From positions 4,402,001 through 4,466,000 of the forward strand of contig JAFEKR010000001.1 in NCBI GenBank assembly GCA_019022495.1: a stretch of DNA of 64,000 nt. Reading direction: 5' to 3'. Source of the stretch: Epichloe hybrida (Eukaryota > Ascomycota > Sordariomycetes > Hypocreales > Clavicipitaceae). Position 1 is the stretch's first letter. Every line of letters begins with the position of its first letter. Positions 1-13,157 of this stretch are shown in pieces. Under the pieces are notes generated by a model. It searched no databases, was not told the DNA's origin, and saw only the letters and a program-made list of their open reading frames with translations. Position numbers and translations under genes: made by a program.

Positions 1-3000
1 TTCGCATTTCGGCACAGGCCAGCAGCTTTCGTTACCCGGTTTCCTCACCGATTTCTTGCAAGGAATTATCGACAGAACCCAGGTCATGATCAGAAATGTT
101 GCGTTTCAGCTGGAGCTGGAAGTGCCGGCCGAGTTGAATTCGTCAAGACTGGAGCCAGTGACTTTTCAGATCACCATGGGACAGGTCGCGGCAGAGGGAA
201 TTACTTCTGGTGCCGAGACTGGCAAAGATGGCTCACCATCAATAGTCCACCAGGAAGGCAACCGACATTTGTCTCTCTCAGATATCCGAGCTTGTCTTGT
301 ATCCGAAACCGACGCCTTTGCTGGACTGACTCGTTCAACACCAACGGCCTCACCTTCTCCCGCCTCCTCGCCAGCCATGACACGAAGCCTGCCTTCCCGA
401 GAAACCACCTTTCTCTCTCAGGGGAGTTTCCACGAACAGCCCATGGCGGCCCTTCAAGAGAGCTTTCGCGAGCGGCTTTCTGATGATGCCGAGTCTGATG
501 GTTCCGACTACCCTCTTGCTGATAGCGAGGATGCATTCGCCATTCCATACGATATGTCAGATGTGGAACGTGCTCTAGAGACTGATCCCGAAAACGATCT
601 GGACGAACCGGGACCATCAACACCCCGAGCATCAACATACCTCGGCATCCACGACCTGACGCAGTCGCCGGCTCTTTCTCATTCCTCAGTGGCTGATGCC
701 GACCGCCTGTCGCCAACGCAGTCGGAGACTGCTAGCCAACTGCTAGCAATAGGCATGGCTTCAGATATCCACAGCATCGCAAATGCTCAACACCATCATG
801 AAGCTACTTTCCCCGATTTGAGCCTGTCTAGCTCCCACAGTGAGAGGACTCGCACTCCAAGTTGGCAACCTGGTTCAATAGCTGCGTCTGTGGATGAACT
901 GACTCAGTCGCACTTGTACAGCCACGAAGAAGCAGAGAGCATGTACATGAGTGCCTTCTCACAAGCTTGTGAGCCTTCAAAGTCTCTGGGCAAGGAAGAA
1001 TTAGTGCAACCCGAAAAGTCCGACGAAGGTCCAGAAACTGGGAGAGCCGACAAACATCATGAGGCACTACCATCTCCAATCCTTGAAAGAACCCAAGCCG
1101 TTGATTCGTCCCCGCAAACGACAGATGAGAAAATGACCGAGGAAACTTTACAGACAGCAGAAATGAGCCGGCCAGAGGACGAGTCCTCTGCGGAGACGAA
1201 ACCACGATCACCAGTGATGCCAGGAGCATGGGATGAGAGCACAGACGATAGCCCCCAGCCTACTTTTGCGGCGGCTCAAAACACCACCGAGCTAGTTCCA
1301 GGGTCTATTGATCAAGCCAAGGCCGAATCTGACACAGACAGCAGCCTATCATCACCCGCTTTCAGCCGAGCGTCGTTGTTACCATCGAAAGAGGGAAATG
1401 CCCCAGACGCCGCTGATGATCTAGGAGATGATGGCATTGCCACCCCTAAAAGTCCGCCAAAGCTCATCAAGGAGATACTGCGGCTTGACCATGTTTCGGT
1501 GTATATCCAATCACAAAAACAGCATGTGCATATTCAGGTCGACCGCCCCGAGTCACTAAGTGAGATGTCGCAGACGTTGGGCCAGTCCTCCATCTACCCA
1601 CAAGCGCCAGGAGCATTTTCAATACATAGTTCTTCCTCTCCAAGACATCCGCAGCACCCAAACAAGGACTCAAACGACAGCACAGCTTCTGGACAATTGA
1701 AAGTAAAGCTCTCACCAATGATCATAAACTTCGACGCGTCTATCGCCTTTCTCTTGGCCATGGTTGTGGAGAGGCTACTGAAAGCTGTGAAGAGTGACAA
1801 GCCACCTGCTGCAGACGAATCACCTTTGGCACCTCGGGATACCAAGTCGGCCCCTGGACCTCGCATTCAAGTAGCCGCCGAAGAAATAACCGTTAATTTC
1901 CTGAACAGATTAGGTGGGGTTATCAATCATTCGCCGCCTCACAGAGGTTCCTCGTCTTTTATCAACAATCAAGAAGTTCTTCTGAACATGACACTACTTG
2001 GCCTCAAAGCTTCGTCTACGCCCTTGGCCGAAAATGCAAGGCATCCGATGGCAGCGAGCAGAGCTGTCTCGCCGAAACGAGGTGACATACTCACCAAAAT
2101 TGAATTAGAGAAATTCCGTTTCGGTTACGCTAGGGGCGATATACTATCGTTCGACTGTGCCAGGCAGATGAGCACCTCCATCAGCGACTCGTTCATTTCA
2201 ACTGGCCATGATGCGGGCATCGAAATCCTTCAGTCTGGCGACACGATCAGGACAAACATAGAAACCCTCCCGCTGGTTGTTCAGATTGACCTGCAACGTC
2301 TTGATGAGACTTTTGGCTGGTTTGGCGGCCTAAGCAGCTTTTTGAATATGAGCGCATCCATGACGTCTGGCCCTTCACCGACAACGAAGCCTGCTGTGCA
2401 TTCTGTGTCGTTGCCGAAGCCGAAAGGTGTGCGTTTTGATACCCCCATTGATCCAAAGGACAAATCGGTGTCCTCACAGAACAAGATAGATCTGCGAATT
2501 GGAGGAGCTTTGATCGAACTTGTCGGAAAAGACTGCAGCGTGGCTGCGGAAACAAGCGCATTGAAGCTCGTGAGTCGAGATGAAGGCATCGGGATTGGAT
2601 GCAGCAGACTACGAATTTCTGGCCCGTACCTCAAGAATTCACTGGCCGACCCGGCCATCACTGCAGAAGTTGGAGGGATGAGACTTGAACTCCTCATGGC
2701 ACCAAAAAACACGGATCTCGAAAAGCTGCTAGAGCTCATCATTCCTTCCAAGGTGAAATTTGATGACGAGAAAGATGAGGTCATGGTTGACACTCTCTTG
2801 CGCCAGAGGAGAAAAGGATCGGTCTTGCGAGCCACATTCGACGCAGTGAACGTGTCGATCAAGAACATTGCGCAGCTGTCCGCTCTTCCCGCCCTCGGCG
2901 AAGAAATAGGCAAGTTGGCAGCCGTGGCGAGATACCTTCCGGAGGATGATCGTCCTGGTTTGCTCACATTGATGCGAGTCCAGAGAATGTCTGCCACCTG

Positions 3001-6000
3001 CGAAATTGACGAGAAAATTGGACACATCGACTGCGAGGTTCGAGAAATTGAAGTGGGCCAGATTTCTGTTCCGTCCCTCTTGGCGGTTGCCGTTCATGGC
3101 ATTCATGTCCGACGGAACAGGACGGAAGAACTAGTGAGCTCGAGCCTTTTTGAGGGTGCTGTGGAAGCACCGTCCCAAGGCCCGGTTCTCATGGTGCGCA
3201 TGATTGGAGACGAAATTGAGCCCATTGTCAAGCTGAAGCTGCAGGATCTCAGATTTGAGTACAGCGTCGTCACTATCATGGACTTCCTCGACCTTGGCAT
3301 TGACGCTACGCCCCAAGATTTCGAAGCAGGTCTTGCTGCATCAGTGGCAAACCTCGGTGACCAAGCACATAACGCCCTTGCGCGACCTTCTCCAACCAAC
3401 GCCGAGAAGTCGGCCCCAGCAGGTAGCCCAACGACGCTGGATATTGGGCTGAGGGATTGCGTCATCGGACTGAACCCTTACCAGCTGCCTTCAAAGTTGG
3501 TCGTAGCCTTGACTGATGCACATGTTGAAGTCGTGCTACCTCAAAACAACCGAACAAGGGTATCTGTTGGTATCAACAAGGCATCTATTCTCTTGACAGA
3601 TGATGCTAGGCAGATTGTTGGTGCAGGCGGCGGCGCATCTGGAGCGCCCAGAGCGCGCTCATCCTTGTCTGTCTCTCGGCAAGTTGAAGAGATGTGTGCC
3701 CGTGGTTTTGTCGATATATGCTACATCTCATCGGCCAGCGCTGTGGCGTCCATTATTCCAGACCCAGATGGCGAGACCAGAGTTGAAATCGAAGTACGAG
3801 ACGATCTGCTGGTATTGGAGACGTGTGCCGATTCAACCCAGACGCTCATCACGCTCGCGAATGCACTCAAGCCCCCGACACCGCCGGCCAAGGAGAACAA
3901 ATACAGGACCAAGGTGCTCCCGGTCCAGGACTTGCTTGCCTCCATCTCTGCCGAAGCATTTGGGCGCCCAGAAGGTGAATATGATTTTGACCAAGACTTT
4001 GCTGGCGCACAAGAAATGGCTGGTAGCGGCTCCGACGACGAGTTTGGCAGTGAGAGGATGCTCCCCATGGATTCCCGCTTTTACGACTCACAATCCGGAG
4101 CCGGAGGAGATGAGCTATTCGATGCGACCAAAAGCATGAGCATGTCTCAAGACGCATTGATGGAGGACACAAATGAAGGGGTCTTGCTGACTGGGTTCAA
4201 GCACTCCCAAAGCGAGCTAGCAGAGAGCACCGGGGATTTGGTTATCCACGACAATTTTTATGGCCATGATGCACCAGAAGAACACACAGCCATGGTGTGG
4301 AACTCCAACACGAACTCATACGACGGAGCGCCAGTCAGCCTTGTCAAGCAGAGTCCGTTCAAGGTGTCGGTACGCGACGTCCATGTCATTTGGAACCTCT
4401 TTGACGGGTATGACTGGACAAATACGCGTCATGTCATCACCAAAGCTGTCGAAGACGTCGAAATCAAGGCGACGGAGCGACAGGCTCGGCGATCGGGCAT
4501 GCAGAGTTACGAAGAAGAAACCGAAGACGAAGAAACCATTGGAGACTTTCTATTCAACTCGATCTACATTGGAATTCCGTCCAACCGTGATCCGCGGGAC
4601 CTAAGGCGTGCGATAAACGATGGCCTCAACGACAATGCTACAGAAACAGAGTCCGTCGCCACCACCACCACCATGACCATGAATACCAACCGGACTGCTC
4701 AGCGCACCCGTGCCAAGTCCAAAAAGCGGCTTCGTCTGAACCGCAGCAAACACCACAAGATCACGTTCGAGCTCCAGGGAGTCAATGCAGACCTGGTTCT
4801 GTTCCCACCCGGAACAGGCGAGACAGTCAGCAGCCTTGACGCCCGAGTGGAGCACTTTGACATCTTCGACCACGTACCTACGTCAACGTGGAAGAAGTTT
4901 GCAACCTATGACCAAGACCATGGGGAGCGCGAGATGGGCACCAGCATGATTCATGTCGAACTCCTCAATGTCAAGCCAATTCCTCAACTTGCGGCGTCGG
5001 AAATGGTGGTCCGAGCCACGGTGCTACCGCTCCGGCTTCACGTGGACCAGGATGCGTTGGATTTCATCACTCGTTTTTTCGAGTTCAAAGACGAAAAGGT
5101 ACCAGTGCATGCTTCGCCAAGCGACATTCCATTTGTGCAACGAGCAGAGGTCATGGACATTCCGGTCAAGTTGGACTTCAAGCCGAAGAGAGTCGACTAC
5201 GGCGGTCTTCGATCCGGGCACACGACAGAATTCATGAACTTTATTGTTCTCGAGGAGTCTCGCATGGTTCTGCGCCATGTCATCGTTTACGGCGTAGCTG
5301 GCTTTGATAGATTAGGCAAGACGCTGAATGACATTTGGATGCCGGATGTCCAGACAAACCAGCTGCCGGGGGTTATTGCTGGATTGGCACCGGTGCGATC
5401 ATTGGTCAACATCGGTAGCGGCTTCAAAGATTTGGTCGAGATTCCCCTGCGAGAGTATCAGAAGGATGGCAGGGTCATCCGAAGCATCTCCAAGGGCGCC
5501 GTCGCGTTCGCCCGCACCACAGGTACGGAGCTAGTCAAGCTTGGTGCGAAGCTCGCCGTGGGGACGCAGTACGCTCTCCAGGGAGCCGAAGACTTGCTCA
5601 CCGAAGGCGGGAAACCTGAGGGCAACTGGGAAGAGGACGACTCGGACCCCGAAGACAAGAAGCAGATCTCTCTATATGCGGACCAACCAACAGGCGTGCT
5701 GCAGGGTATCCGTGGGGGATTCAGGTCGCTGACGCGGGATGTGAACTTGGCTCGAGATGCCATCATCGCAGTACCTGGTGAAGTCATGGCAACGCAGTCA
5801 GCAGCAGGTGCAGCCAAGGCGGTGTTGAACAGGGCACCGACTATCATATTCCGTCCCGCCGTTGGAGTCACCAAGGTTATCGGGCAGACGCTCATGGGAG
5901 CAACGAATACGCTAGACCGGGATAACAGGAGGCGTATAGGCGAGGTGAGTTGGGCACGGAATCCCCCCCCCCAAAATACAATGCATGTGCTAATTTGAAT

Positions 6001-6019
6001 ACAGAAATACAAGCATTGA
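1..6019 (+). CDS. ATG2: Autophagy-related lipid-transfer protein ATG2, 3' part of the gene
   Basis: ATG2 is a rod-like protein that bridges ER exit sites and the growing phagophore and moves bulk phospholipid, working with ATG9 and ATG18. The frame is open from base 2 to the window edge, so the start lies upstream; about 1,985 residues are visible and probably 100 or more are missing. The N-terminal third is acidic and Ser/Pro-rich (low complexity). The conserved C-terminal block, roughly 5140-5560, carries VKLDFKPKRVDYGGLRSG, TLNDIWMPDVQ and LVNIGSGFKDLVEIPL, typical of the ATG2 C-terminal domain. The coding region is one exon to 5944, then a 60-bp intron (5945-6004, GTGAGT donor, ACAG acceptor, with a C-run inside), then a tiny last exon coding KYKH and the stop at 6017-6019. 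Reading through the intron would give a spurious tail. The fit to ATG2 is strong; only the missing start is unknown. Confidence 0.93.
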
Positions 6020-6566
6020 GCATACATCAAAACAAGCAAAGGAAAGGTACATGAGAAACTACAGACGAACAAGTTTTCTCCGGTTCTTTTGTGCATTAGG
6101 TTGGCGTTTATTGTCATGATTATTATTATTTTGGCCCGGCAGCTTGGGCGGAATCCGAGGTTTATGCAACAAGACAAGACTGGCGACACGAAGAGGGAAG
6201 AAGAGGCGGCACGACGAAGCTGAAGTTTGTATCATGTATAATAACCGCGAACAAGATTGTGGATGCATCTCATTGCATTTTTAGACGCGCATATGCATAT
6301 GGGCACGATCCCAGATACATGACGCAGAAGTTTTTCATGATTGGAAAATGGACACGATGATGGCAGTTTTATCTACAAGTATGTTTTTCTCTTTGTTTTT
6401 CATTTCGGCTCGGTTCTTGTCTCTTGTCATGATGACATTAAAGTTAGGCATGATTTACATGCTAGAAATGACTAAATGATGGACCGAAACACCAAGGAAG
6501 GCGCCTGGTTCCTTGCGCGGTATGAACGGAAGCATGACCACAATGTGATGGCTGATGGCACTTTGT
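6020..6566. other. Gene-free stretch between convergent ATG2 and GT8 genes
   Basis: This AT-rich stretch should carry the 3' untranslated regions of both neighbours. I see no open frame with coding character and no RNA gene in it. Confidence 0.6.
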
Positions 6567-7647
6567 TTATACGTCGGGAATGCCCAGCGCCCGCTCCTCC
6601 CTGAGCCTCCGACGATTCGCATCAAGCCACCACGCATGCGTGTCGTCGCTCCCCGTCGACGCGCCCCGCTCGTCCAGCTCCTGCCACGGCTTGGGACTCA
6701 GGATGAAGTGCACGATCTTGACCCTGTCGTCCCTCCAGATGGCGCCGTGCACGGCCTCGGCCCTCATGGTCTTGAGCGCATTGTACACGTACGGGAGGGC
6801 CACCCACCGGCCCCTGTACAGGTCGGCGAGGAGGTCCTGGTCCGGGAACGCGTACCCGTCCCCGTGGGAGTCGATGCGCGCCAGAATCTCGTCGAGCAGC
6901 GCGCCCGACGGCCTCACGACCAGCAGCCCGCTGTTGAGGAGGCCCAGGCCGGCCGAGGGGTCGGCGCCCTCGGTCTGCGCGCGCTCCGGGTCGTCGTGCT
7001 GCGACGTGTATGCGCAGTTGGCGGGGACCCAGGCGCGAGGGTAGTGCTTCCTGCCGAGGGGGTTGCAGACGCAGGCGTGCGACGCGGCGAACAACCGCCG
7101 CCGCGTGGAGGAGGAGATGGAGGAGGTGGTGGAGGAGGTGGTGGCCCCCGAGGGCGAGGGGTCGTCCAGCTCGAGATCCATCAGCTCGTCCATGTTGGCG
7201 AGCACCACCATGTCCGCATCGAGGTGGACGACGCGCGTGAACTGCGTGAGGCCGAACACGACGAGCTTGGTCCAGCAGTCGTCGAAGCGGGGGTCCTGCT
7301 CGTAGCGCTTGCCGGAACGGGGCTTCAGCAACGGCACGGCCAGGCTGGGGATGTGGCGCGCCGAGAGGGCCTGGAGCGCCGACGCCGGCAGGGACGGCGG
7401 GTAGAGTGCCACGAGGGGGTACTTTGTCTTGACGGCGCGGAGGGAGTGCGAGAGCGTGACGAGGCCGGGGAGGTAGGACGTGTTGGTGATGAGCGTGACC
7501 CAGACTTTTTTTTTTTTTTTTTTTTTTTCCCCTTTTGTTAGCTTGGGAGTTTGGGAGTTTGGGAGCCGGCGAGCAAGAATTGGTACCTTTATCTGACTTG
7601 ATGGGCATGGACTCCGCTAACTCCTCTGTCAAGCACGGTTCTGCCAT
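6567..7647 (-). CDS. Glycosyltransferase family 8 (glycogenin/galactinol-synthase-like)
   Basis: This is a GT8 retaining glycosyltransferase that uses a nucleotide sugar and a metal ion. The predicted protein has 332 residues from two exons, 7647-7587 and 7504-6567 (999 bp in total). The joined N-terminus reads ...IKSDKVWVTLITNTSYLPG, the usual GT8 start. A DAD metal-binding motif lies in VVHLDADMVVL, the central LGLLNSGLLVV matches the family, and the late HFILSPKPW resembles the HxxGxxKPW motif. The intron (7505-7586) has a GTACCA donor, a CTAAC branch site (7537-7541) and a run of 23 A just before the AG acceptor, which is unusual. A Ser/Thr-rich insertion follows the DxD region. The acceptor sugar cannot be told from sequence: glycogenin-like self-glucosylation and galactinol-type transfer both remain possible. 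Confidence 0.85.
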
Positions 7648-8092
7648 GATGAGGTTTATTAGAGGGAGGAAGAGTGGAAGAGTCCGTGAAGGCAATGTTG
7701 GCATGACGCTGGCTTCCCCCCCCCCCCCCCATGACATCGGCGGATCGAGTTGCTGAGCGGGGCTCTTCCCTTTCAAAGTGCATTTTACTGGCCATCACCC
7801 CATCCATCACCACACAATCTTTCGTCATGGAACTATATATTTCCCTATCCTAATGGCACTTCAAACGCCCCGTTTCATAAACCACATAAGAACAACATCA
7901 TTAACCGTGCACAAGCCTGCTTCTCCATTGGAATGGCGTGTGCTTCCAAATGGGAAAAAGCAACAAAACAGAACAAGGGGAAGAAAAATCAATCGCCGCG
8001 TAGTAGGCATGCATGCCACTGCTCCCTATTCATACATGGGTATAATCCAGAATCCAACTTTGCAAGCAGAATAAAACAGCATCTCGACGCCT
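7648..8092. other. Gene-free stretch: GT8 promoter side and chitin synthase 3' side
   Basis: It contains a run of 15 C (7716-7730) about 70 bp upstream of the GT8 start codon. No gene is seen. Confidence 0.6.
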
Positions 8093-11000
8093 CTAGACTC
8101 CTCGGAACATTCTGACGACAAGGAACCACATGGCTCCCAGGAACTTGAACGAGCTGAGAGCTGCCACGCTCCACAAAACAATCGCCATGTAAATGTTGGA
8201 TCGATCTATTGCCTGCTTGGCTGGGTCGCCGCTTCCAGGCGTGATCTTCTCCAAACCGCTAGTGGCGAGAACGATTGCCGCCAACGCGAAGTTGGTAATC
8301 ATCCAAATCAGCACCACGCCCGTACGAACACCACGGTAGTAGTCCATCTGCTTCTCCTGCAGCTGGACATTTGTGGGCGGCTTTTTGACTTCCTTGAACT
8401 TGGTGCTGAACAGGGCCACGTCTCGCTGGTACTGCGCGTTCAAGTCGCCGTCGTCCGGCATGTCCGTGTTGGCTTTGCCCTTTTCCGTATTGACCGATGG
8501 CAGCTTCTCCGCCTTGTCGTCACCCTTTGTTCCCCAAGATACATCATGCGTGTTGCAGAACGCGTACACGTTGAGTACATTGGTATATGTGGGCGTGAGC
8601 AGCATGTACTGAATGAACGACGTGACCATGTGCCAGGGATCAAACATGACGATGGATGCGATGAGCCAGACTCCAAAAGTCGACATGGCAGAAATGATGA
8701 GCGTGTAAAATACGGGGTTTTGGAAGAGTTGGCCGACAGTAAAGGCGTTACCACTGTGGAGGTCCTTGATGATGGCTTTGACAGCAATGAAAACGGCAGC
8801 AAACATGAGATAACTATGGTCACAATGTCAGTTGCCCAGAAATCCGTAAGAAACTTGGAGCCGAGGAGATTTTGAGAGGGAGGACATGAAAATACTTACA
8901 TCATGATAATGGCCCAAAACCATACCATGGCAGAGTACAATTTTCCAGAACCAGCTGGACGATTGCCCATTGAGAGGACGAAACATGACACCAGGAAGAC
9001 GCCATAGAGCCAGGTGAACACCACACCGAGGATTTCACCAGTTTTGCCCAACAGCTCCTCGGAGCCGAGACTGGAGGTGAGAATCTTGAAAACCAAGAAG
9101 AAGTTGCCGATGGCAAACCACGCAAAGATCATGTTAATGGTGTTGAAGACAAATTCGACAAAGAATGCCATTTTTCGGAAGATGGAGTGGTCAGAGCGGA
9201 AGAAATCGTGGAAATGAGCAATAGCATAGATGGCAGCAAAGAAGGATCCGTTGAGCCAACGACGACGCTGCAGCACCAGTTCCGTCACCGTATCCGGCAC
9301 ATCAGTTTCACCTGTAGCAGACTTGACGTATTGCAGGATCCAGTGGCAGTTTCGCTTCGTGACGAGTTCGAAGCAGAGGATTCGATCCTCGGCCAGATAC
9401 ATGTTGGACTCAAAGAGACCTGCAGTGCTTCCGCCGTGCAGTGTCTCACCCAAAAAGTACTTCTCTAGAGGGCCCTTCCCATTTTCATCGTTTTGTAATG
9501 CGACGTATCTGTAGGCCGAGAATGCGCCCGGCAACACCGATATAAAACCAAAGGCAGACTCAAGGGGCTTGTCCAGAATATTGCTCATCTTGTACTCAAA
9601 ATTTTGGGTTGCAACCAGCGGGTTAATGAGATTCTTACCACCGGTGCCCAACATGGCTTTAATTTCACCGCAGGCACCACCGCACATGGGCTCCAGGTCA
9701 AACGCCTTCCATAAGTGATAGATGGAGTTACTACCGGGTCGGGTACCGGCGTCAAGGAGTACGCATATGTTTGGCTTCAAGACTGGACCAAAGGCTTGGA
9801 AGAACCATCGGTGAGAATTGATCTTCTTCTGGTTCTTCTCCTTGAGGCAAAAGAGCATTTGTACGGGCTGTCGTCGGTGGACGAGCGAAACAACGTCGCT
9901 TTTAAGCTGCAAGTGCGTTTGGGTCGTGTATTCGTAGATATGCGCGGTAACGTCCTTGCCGTTGACCTGCTGCTTTGCGATGCCCTCCTGATAAACGCCC
10001 ATGCCAGACAAAAGAGCCTTGGTTCGTGGGTTAATCTTGGCACGCCCGTCGCTGACGACGCACACCACAATCTTCTTCCACGCATCCTTGCCCCATGTTT
10101 TGCTGTTGGGGCGATTGCACATGTACTCGATATTCTTGAACACACCAATCATGGTTCTCGCGAACAAGACATCGTCTTCGTTGTACATTGTCACCACAAT
10201 AAAGAGCTCCGTCTTACGGGGATTGCCGAAGAGGACCTGACGCAATTCGTAGTGCTCTCCTTGAAAATCCGATGGGTCACACGTCGCGGCCGTGTATCGC
10301 ATATGGGTGAATTCGTCACGTTCACCGTGCGGGACCTGCTGTAGCAAGACTGGTGGAACGGGGCAATCAAGCACCAGATTGCCGTGATAAAGCGCGACTT
10401 TTTTGACAGTTTTCCATCGCCTGATTCCTCCTGCAGGAGCTTGCTGCGGTAGTTGGTCATGGTATGATTCGTCGAGGCCCTGCTGATGCTGGTTCTCTAG
10501 CATGGGTCGACGGTCGTCAACATCGTACGCGTGAGGGTCTTGAGAGTGCTGCTCATAGTAATCTTGCTCGTACGTTTGGCGATATTCGTCCTGAAGTCTA
10601 CTGGGGTAGATGTGTGCATCGCCACCATATGACTGCCGTGGATGGCCTCCGTAGCCTCCAGATAAAGACAAATTATCCACGGATTGCTGCAACTTATCAG
10701 ATTGTGATGTTGGGACATTGTGATCTGCGGCAAATACTGCATTTCTTACCGGTGGTCTAATGCTGAGATGATCGCTTGAAGCGTGGGAGCGTTGAGCTGC
10801 TGAGGTGAGCCGTTCCTGGCTCGGGCCAAAAGGATTCTGGTGATACTGTTGCATGGGATGCTCCAATGGTGAAGGGCTCCTGCCTGGGTATCGCGGGGTT
10901 CCGTATCCAGGCGGCATGTTACGCTCGTCTGCAATGGGGGTATATGATGTTAGAAAGAGAGACCGCGAAAGGGGAAAATGCCCAAGTGCAAAAGGATGCT

Positions 11001-11246
11001 CTTGAAAGATGATGAAGTAGTGGAAGCAAATCAATGGGTGCGAGAAGTCATCTATGGAAGGATGGGGGTTTCGTCGCGCAAGTCTGGAAATTTGAGATGC
11101 AGGGATCCGGAAGGGGCAAGGTGACAGTCGCAGATTAGAGCATGTCGAGAAGTGAGACGCGATTGCTCCGCAGTAATATGAAACTCGAGCTCACTAATAA
11201 TCAACAAGTCGAACAACTCACCTCCTGGTAATCTCCCGTATGACAT
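8093..11246 (-). CDS. Chitin synthase, division 1 (most like class I)
   Basis: This is a plasma-membrane GT2 enzyme that polymerises UDP-GlcNAc into chitin for the cell wall. The joined protein has 924 residues from three exons: 11246-11222 (25 bp), 10928-8900 and 8813-8093, with introns of 293 and 86 bp. The short first exon gives [18 protein letters not shown]. Residues 1 to about 190 are Gln/Tyr/His-rich and disordered. The catalytic core then carries [33 protein letters not shown], an EDRILCFEL block (near residue 520) and the hallmark QRRRWLNGS (near 562). Several hydrophobic helices follow, including the FDPWHM and [20 protein letters not shown] stretch before the last helices. The [11 protein letters not shown] context points to class I rather than II or III, but class is judged by memory only. 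The 293-bp first intron separates the first eight codons from the rest. Confidence 0.92.
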
Positions 11247-11955
11247 TGTGGGCTAGCGATTCCACGATGGAGTACGAGAGATGGCGCCGGTTCGGCAGTG
11301 AAATGCGGTCTCGCAGCTGAGGTTTTGTCTCGCGATACTCCGTACACAGAGGACAGCGATATGGGAGAAGTGAAGGTACAGAGGCACGATATATCGCGGA
11401 TATGTGGAAGATCAAACGGCGAGTTTCGGTGGTGGAAAATGAGTCGTAGCGTGGCTGGTGTGATGGTTGGTTTCTTAGTATCGACCCGGGGTCTTCTGTC
11501 GTCACGAGTCGGCTGTGTCTTGGTCCCCCGCAGGCAAGAGATAAGCATACAACTCGGACCCGTACGTGGATATGGCAGGCAAATCGATGCTAGGTGGCCA
11601 AAGAATATGGGACAAAGGGGAAGCGCGCCAGAGACGTTCAGCGGTTTCAAGTTGCGTGAATCGTGGAGAGAAATAAGAAAAATAATGGACGAGGCACTCC
11701 CTCTCGAGTTTCAAGAGGTTGGCGGCAGGGGCAGGGGGGGGGCTGCTCTTGCCTTGCGTTGCCATGCCGCCATCCAAAAAGCTGCCCTCCGCCTCGAGAA
11801 TTACCCAATGATTGGTATGGCGCATGTGGCGGGGCAACCGAGGATGCCTCTCACAGATACCGAAGCTGCGCCTCATTAAGGTTATGAGGTAATACTCCGC
11901 GCTTAAGTCTCCATATTGTGGCTGTTGAGTGGCTCCGAGTCCGTACGGAGTTGTA
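11247..11955. other. Gene-free stretch upstream of chitin synthase
   Basis: This is the 5' flank of the chitin synthase gene. Several frames stay open by chance, but none shows family signal or a start-plus-intron pattern I can defend. Confidence 0.5.
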
Positions 11956-12255
11956 CAATACACCCCCTGAATTATTTTACAAATCTACATGACAGGGGTA
12001 AATGAGCCAATTAGATATCAGACAGGAAATAGAGGTGACAGGGGCTAGGATTAATAGATACCTTTTTTTCCTAGTAGCCCGCACCTAAAATAAGGTCCCT
12101 TTTTATGGCGTTTAATCCCTATCTATTTCCCTTATAGCTCTCTAAGACAATACAGGGATTATATTGCACGTATGTACAGCTGACCACAGCTGTTAGCGAG
12201 GCGAGGGACGAATAACCGGGGCATAGATTTGTAAAATAATTCGGGGGGTGTATTG
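11956..12255. mobile_element. MITE-like DNA transposon, 300 bp, 32-bp terminal inverted repeats, TA target site
   Basis: The left end (11956-11987) and the reverse complement of the right end (12224-12255) match at 31 of 32 positions, starting CAATACACCCCC. The element is flanked by TA on both sides (11954-11955 and 12256-12257), as expected for Tc1/mariner-type insertion. No transposase frame is present, so it would be non-autonomous. A smaller nested inverted repeat (GGGCTAGGA against TCCTAGTAGCCC) lies at 12041-12080. It sits about 0.7 kb upstream of the chitin synthase start codon. The parent family is not known to me. Confidence 0.85.
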
Positions 12256-13157
12256 TACATCCGTAGACGGCCAGCCATTGCCAAACATCTGATGACGTCG
12301 GCCCAGTTCGTTTTCGCGATAAATCGCTCACCCTTGCAAAGACGCTTATTATGCGAACGCATGATTCACGCTTGCGCTAAAACTAGCCAGTCGGCAGGCC
12401 GATCTGTTGGCGGAAAAGCATGTCTCTTCTTCTTTTTCGCAAGACCAACCATCCCCCTCATTCATGGTGATGGATGGATGATGGGAGAAAGTGGCCAAAA
12501 ATAGCCCTCGCAACGGCGCCACACCATCATCACAGGATTGCACAGCCACGCAATAACTCGATTGTACAACATGTTCAAGCAATAAGCCACGCAATAACCT
12601 GCGTCCCTGCTTCAACGTGAGCAGGAGCATCATTATCGCGAGCAAGTGCATTCCCTCGTGGCTATACACAGGAAACAGTACTAGCGCGGACATTTGCGGC
12701 GACGATGGCGTTTGGTACTAAAATCCGCTTCGAAGCAGAGTTTCTGTAAGATTTACCACGTTTTGCCGACATCTTGTGGCTCAAAATGCAGCAGAACATC
12801 TCCCATCAGACAACCGGCATGCCTTGGTCATCCTAATGAAACGAAAAAACAGCGTGAGTGATGTAGATGACTCATTTGCAGTGGAACTGCGTTTCATAGC
12901 TTGATCAAGGGCATAACAACTAATTCGAACAGAGATCGACAAAAAAACAACAAAAACAAAACGCATTTGCCGTCTTGATCCCAGCACACCCTCCGAAGTA
13001 CATCTTAGCATCCATGTAGCCGCCATCTTCAACGAACTTACCTTGGAGGTGAGAACAGAGAGCCGGTGAAATCTCCCTTTTTTTTCCTGGAGAGGTATCC
13101 TGCATATTCGCTGCAGGAACGAGGCCGTCGGCACAAACACTTGCACCAATTGAGCCT
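12256..13157. other. Gene-free stretch between MITE and coding relic
   Basis: No intact gene is seen. On the minus strand, coding-like residues continue beyond the relic to about 12960, but no frame is complete. Confidence 0.4.

Noticed and set aside
6555..7541. 328-codon plus-strand open frame opposite the GT8 gene
   Set aside because: Antisense shadow in GC-rich DNA with Val/Arg/Gly bias and a poly-Phe end made by the T-run.
6622..7776. 384-codon minus-strand open frame overlapping the GT8 gene
   Set aside because: It is Pro/Arg/Gly-rich, in a different frame from the family motifs, and reads straight through the intron. It is a GC-rich shadow; only its first codons are shared with exon 1 of the real gene.
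11502..11963. 153-codon minus-strand open frame beside the first MITE
   Set aside because: Runs into the MITE end, contains no recognisable motif, and competes with an equally long frame on the other strand.
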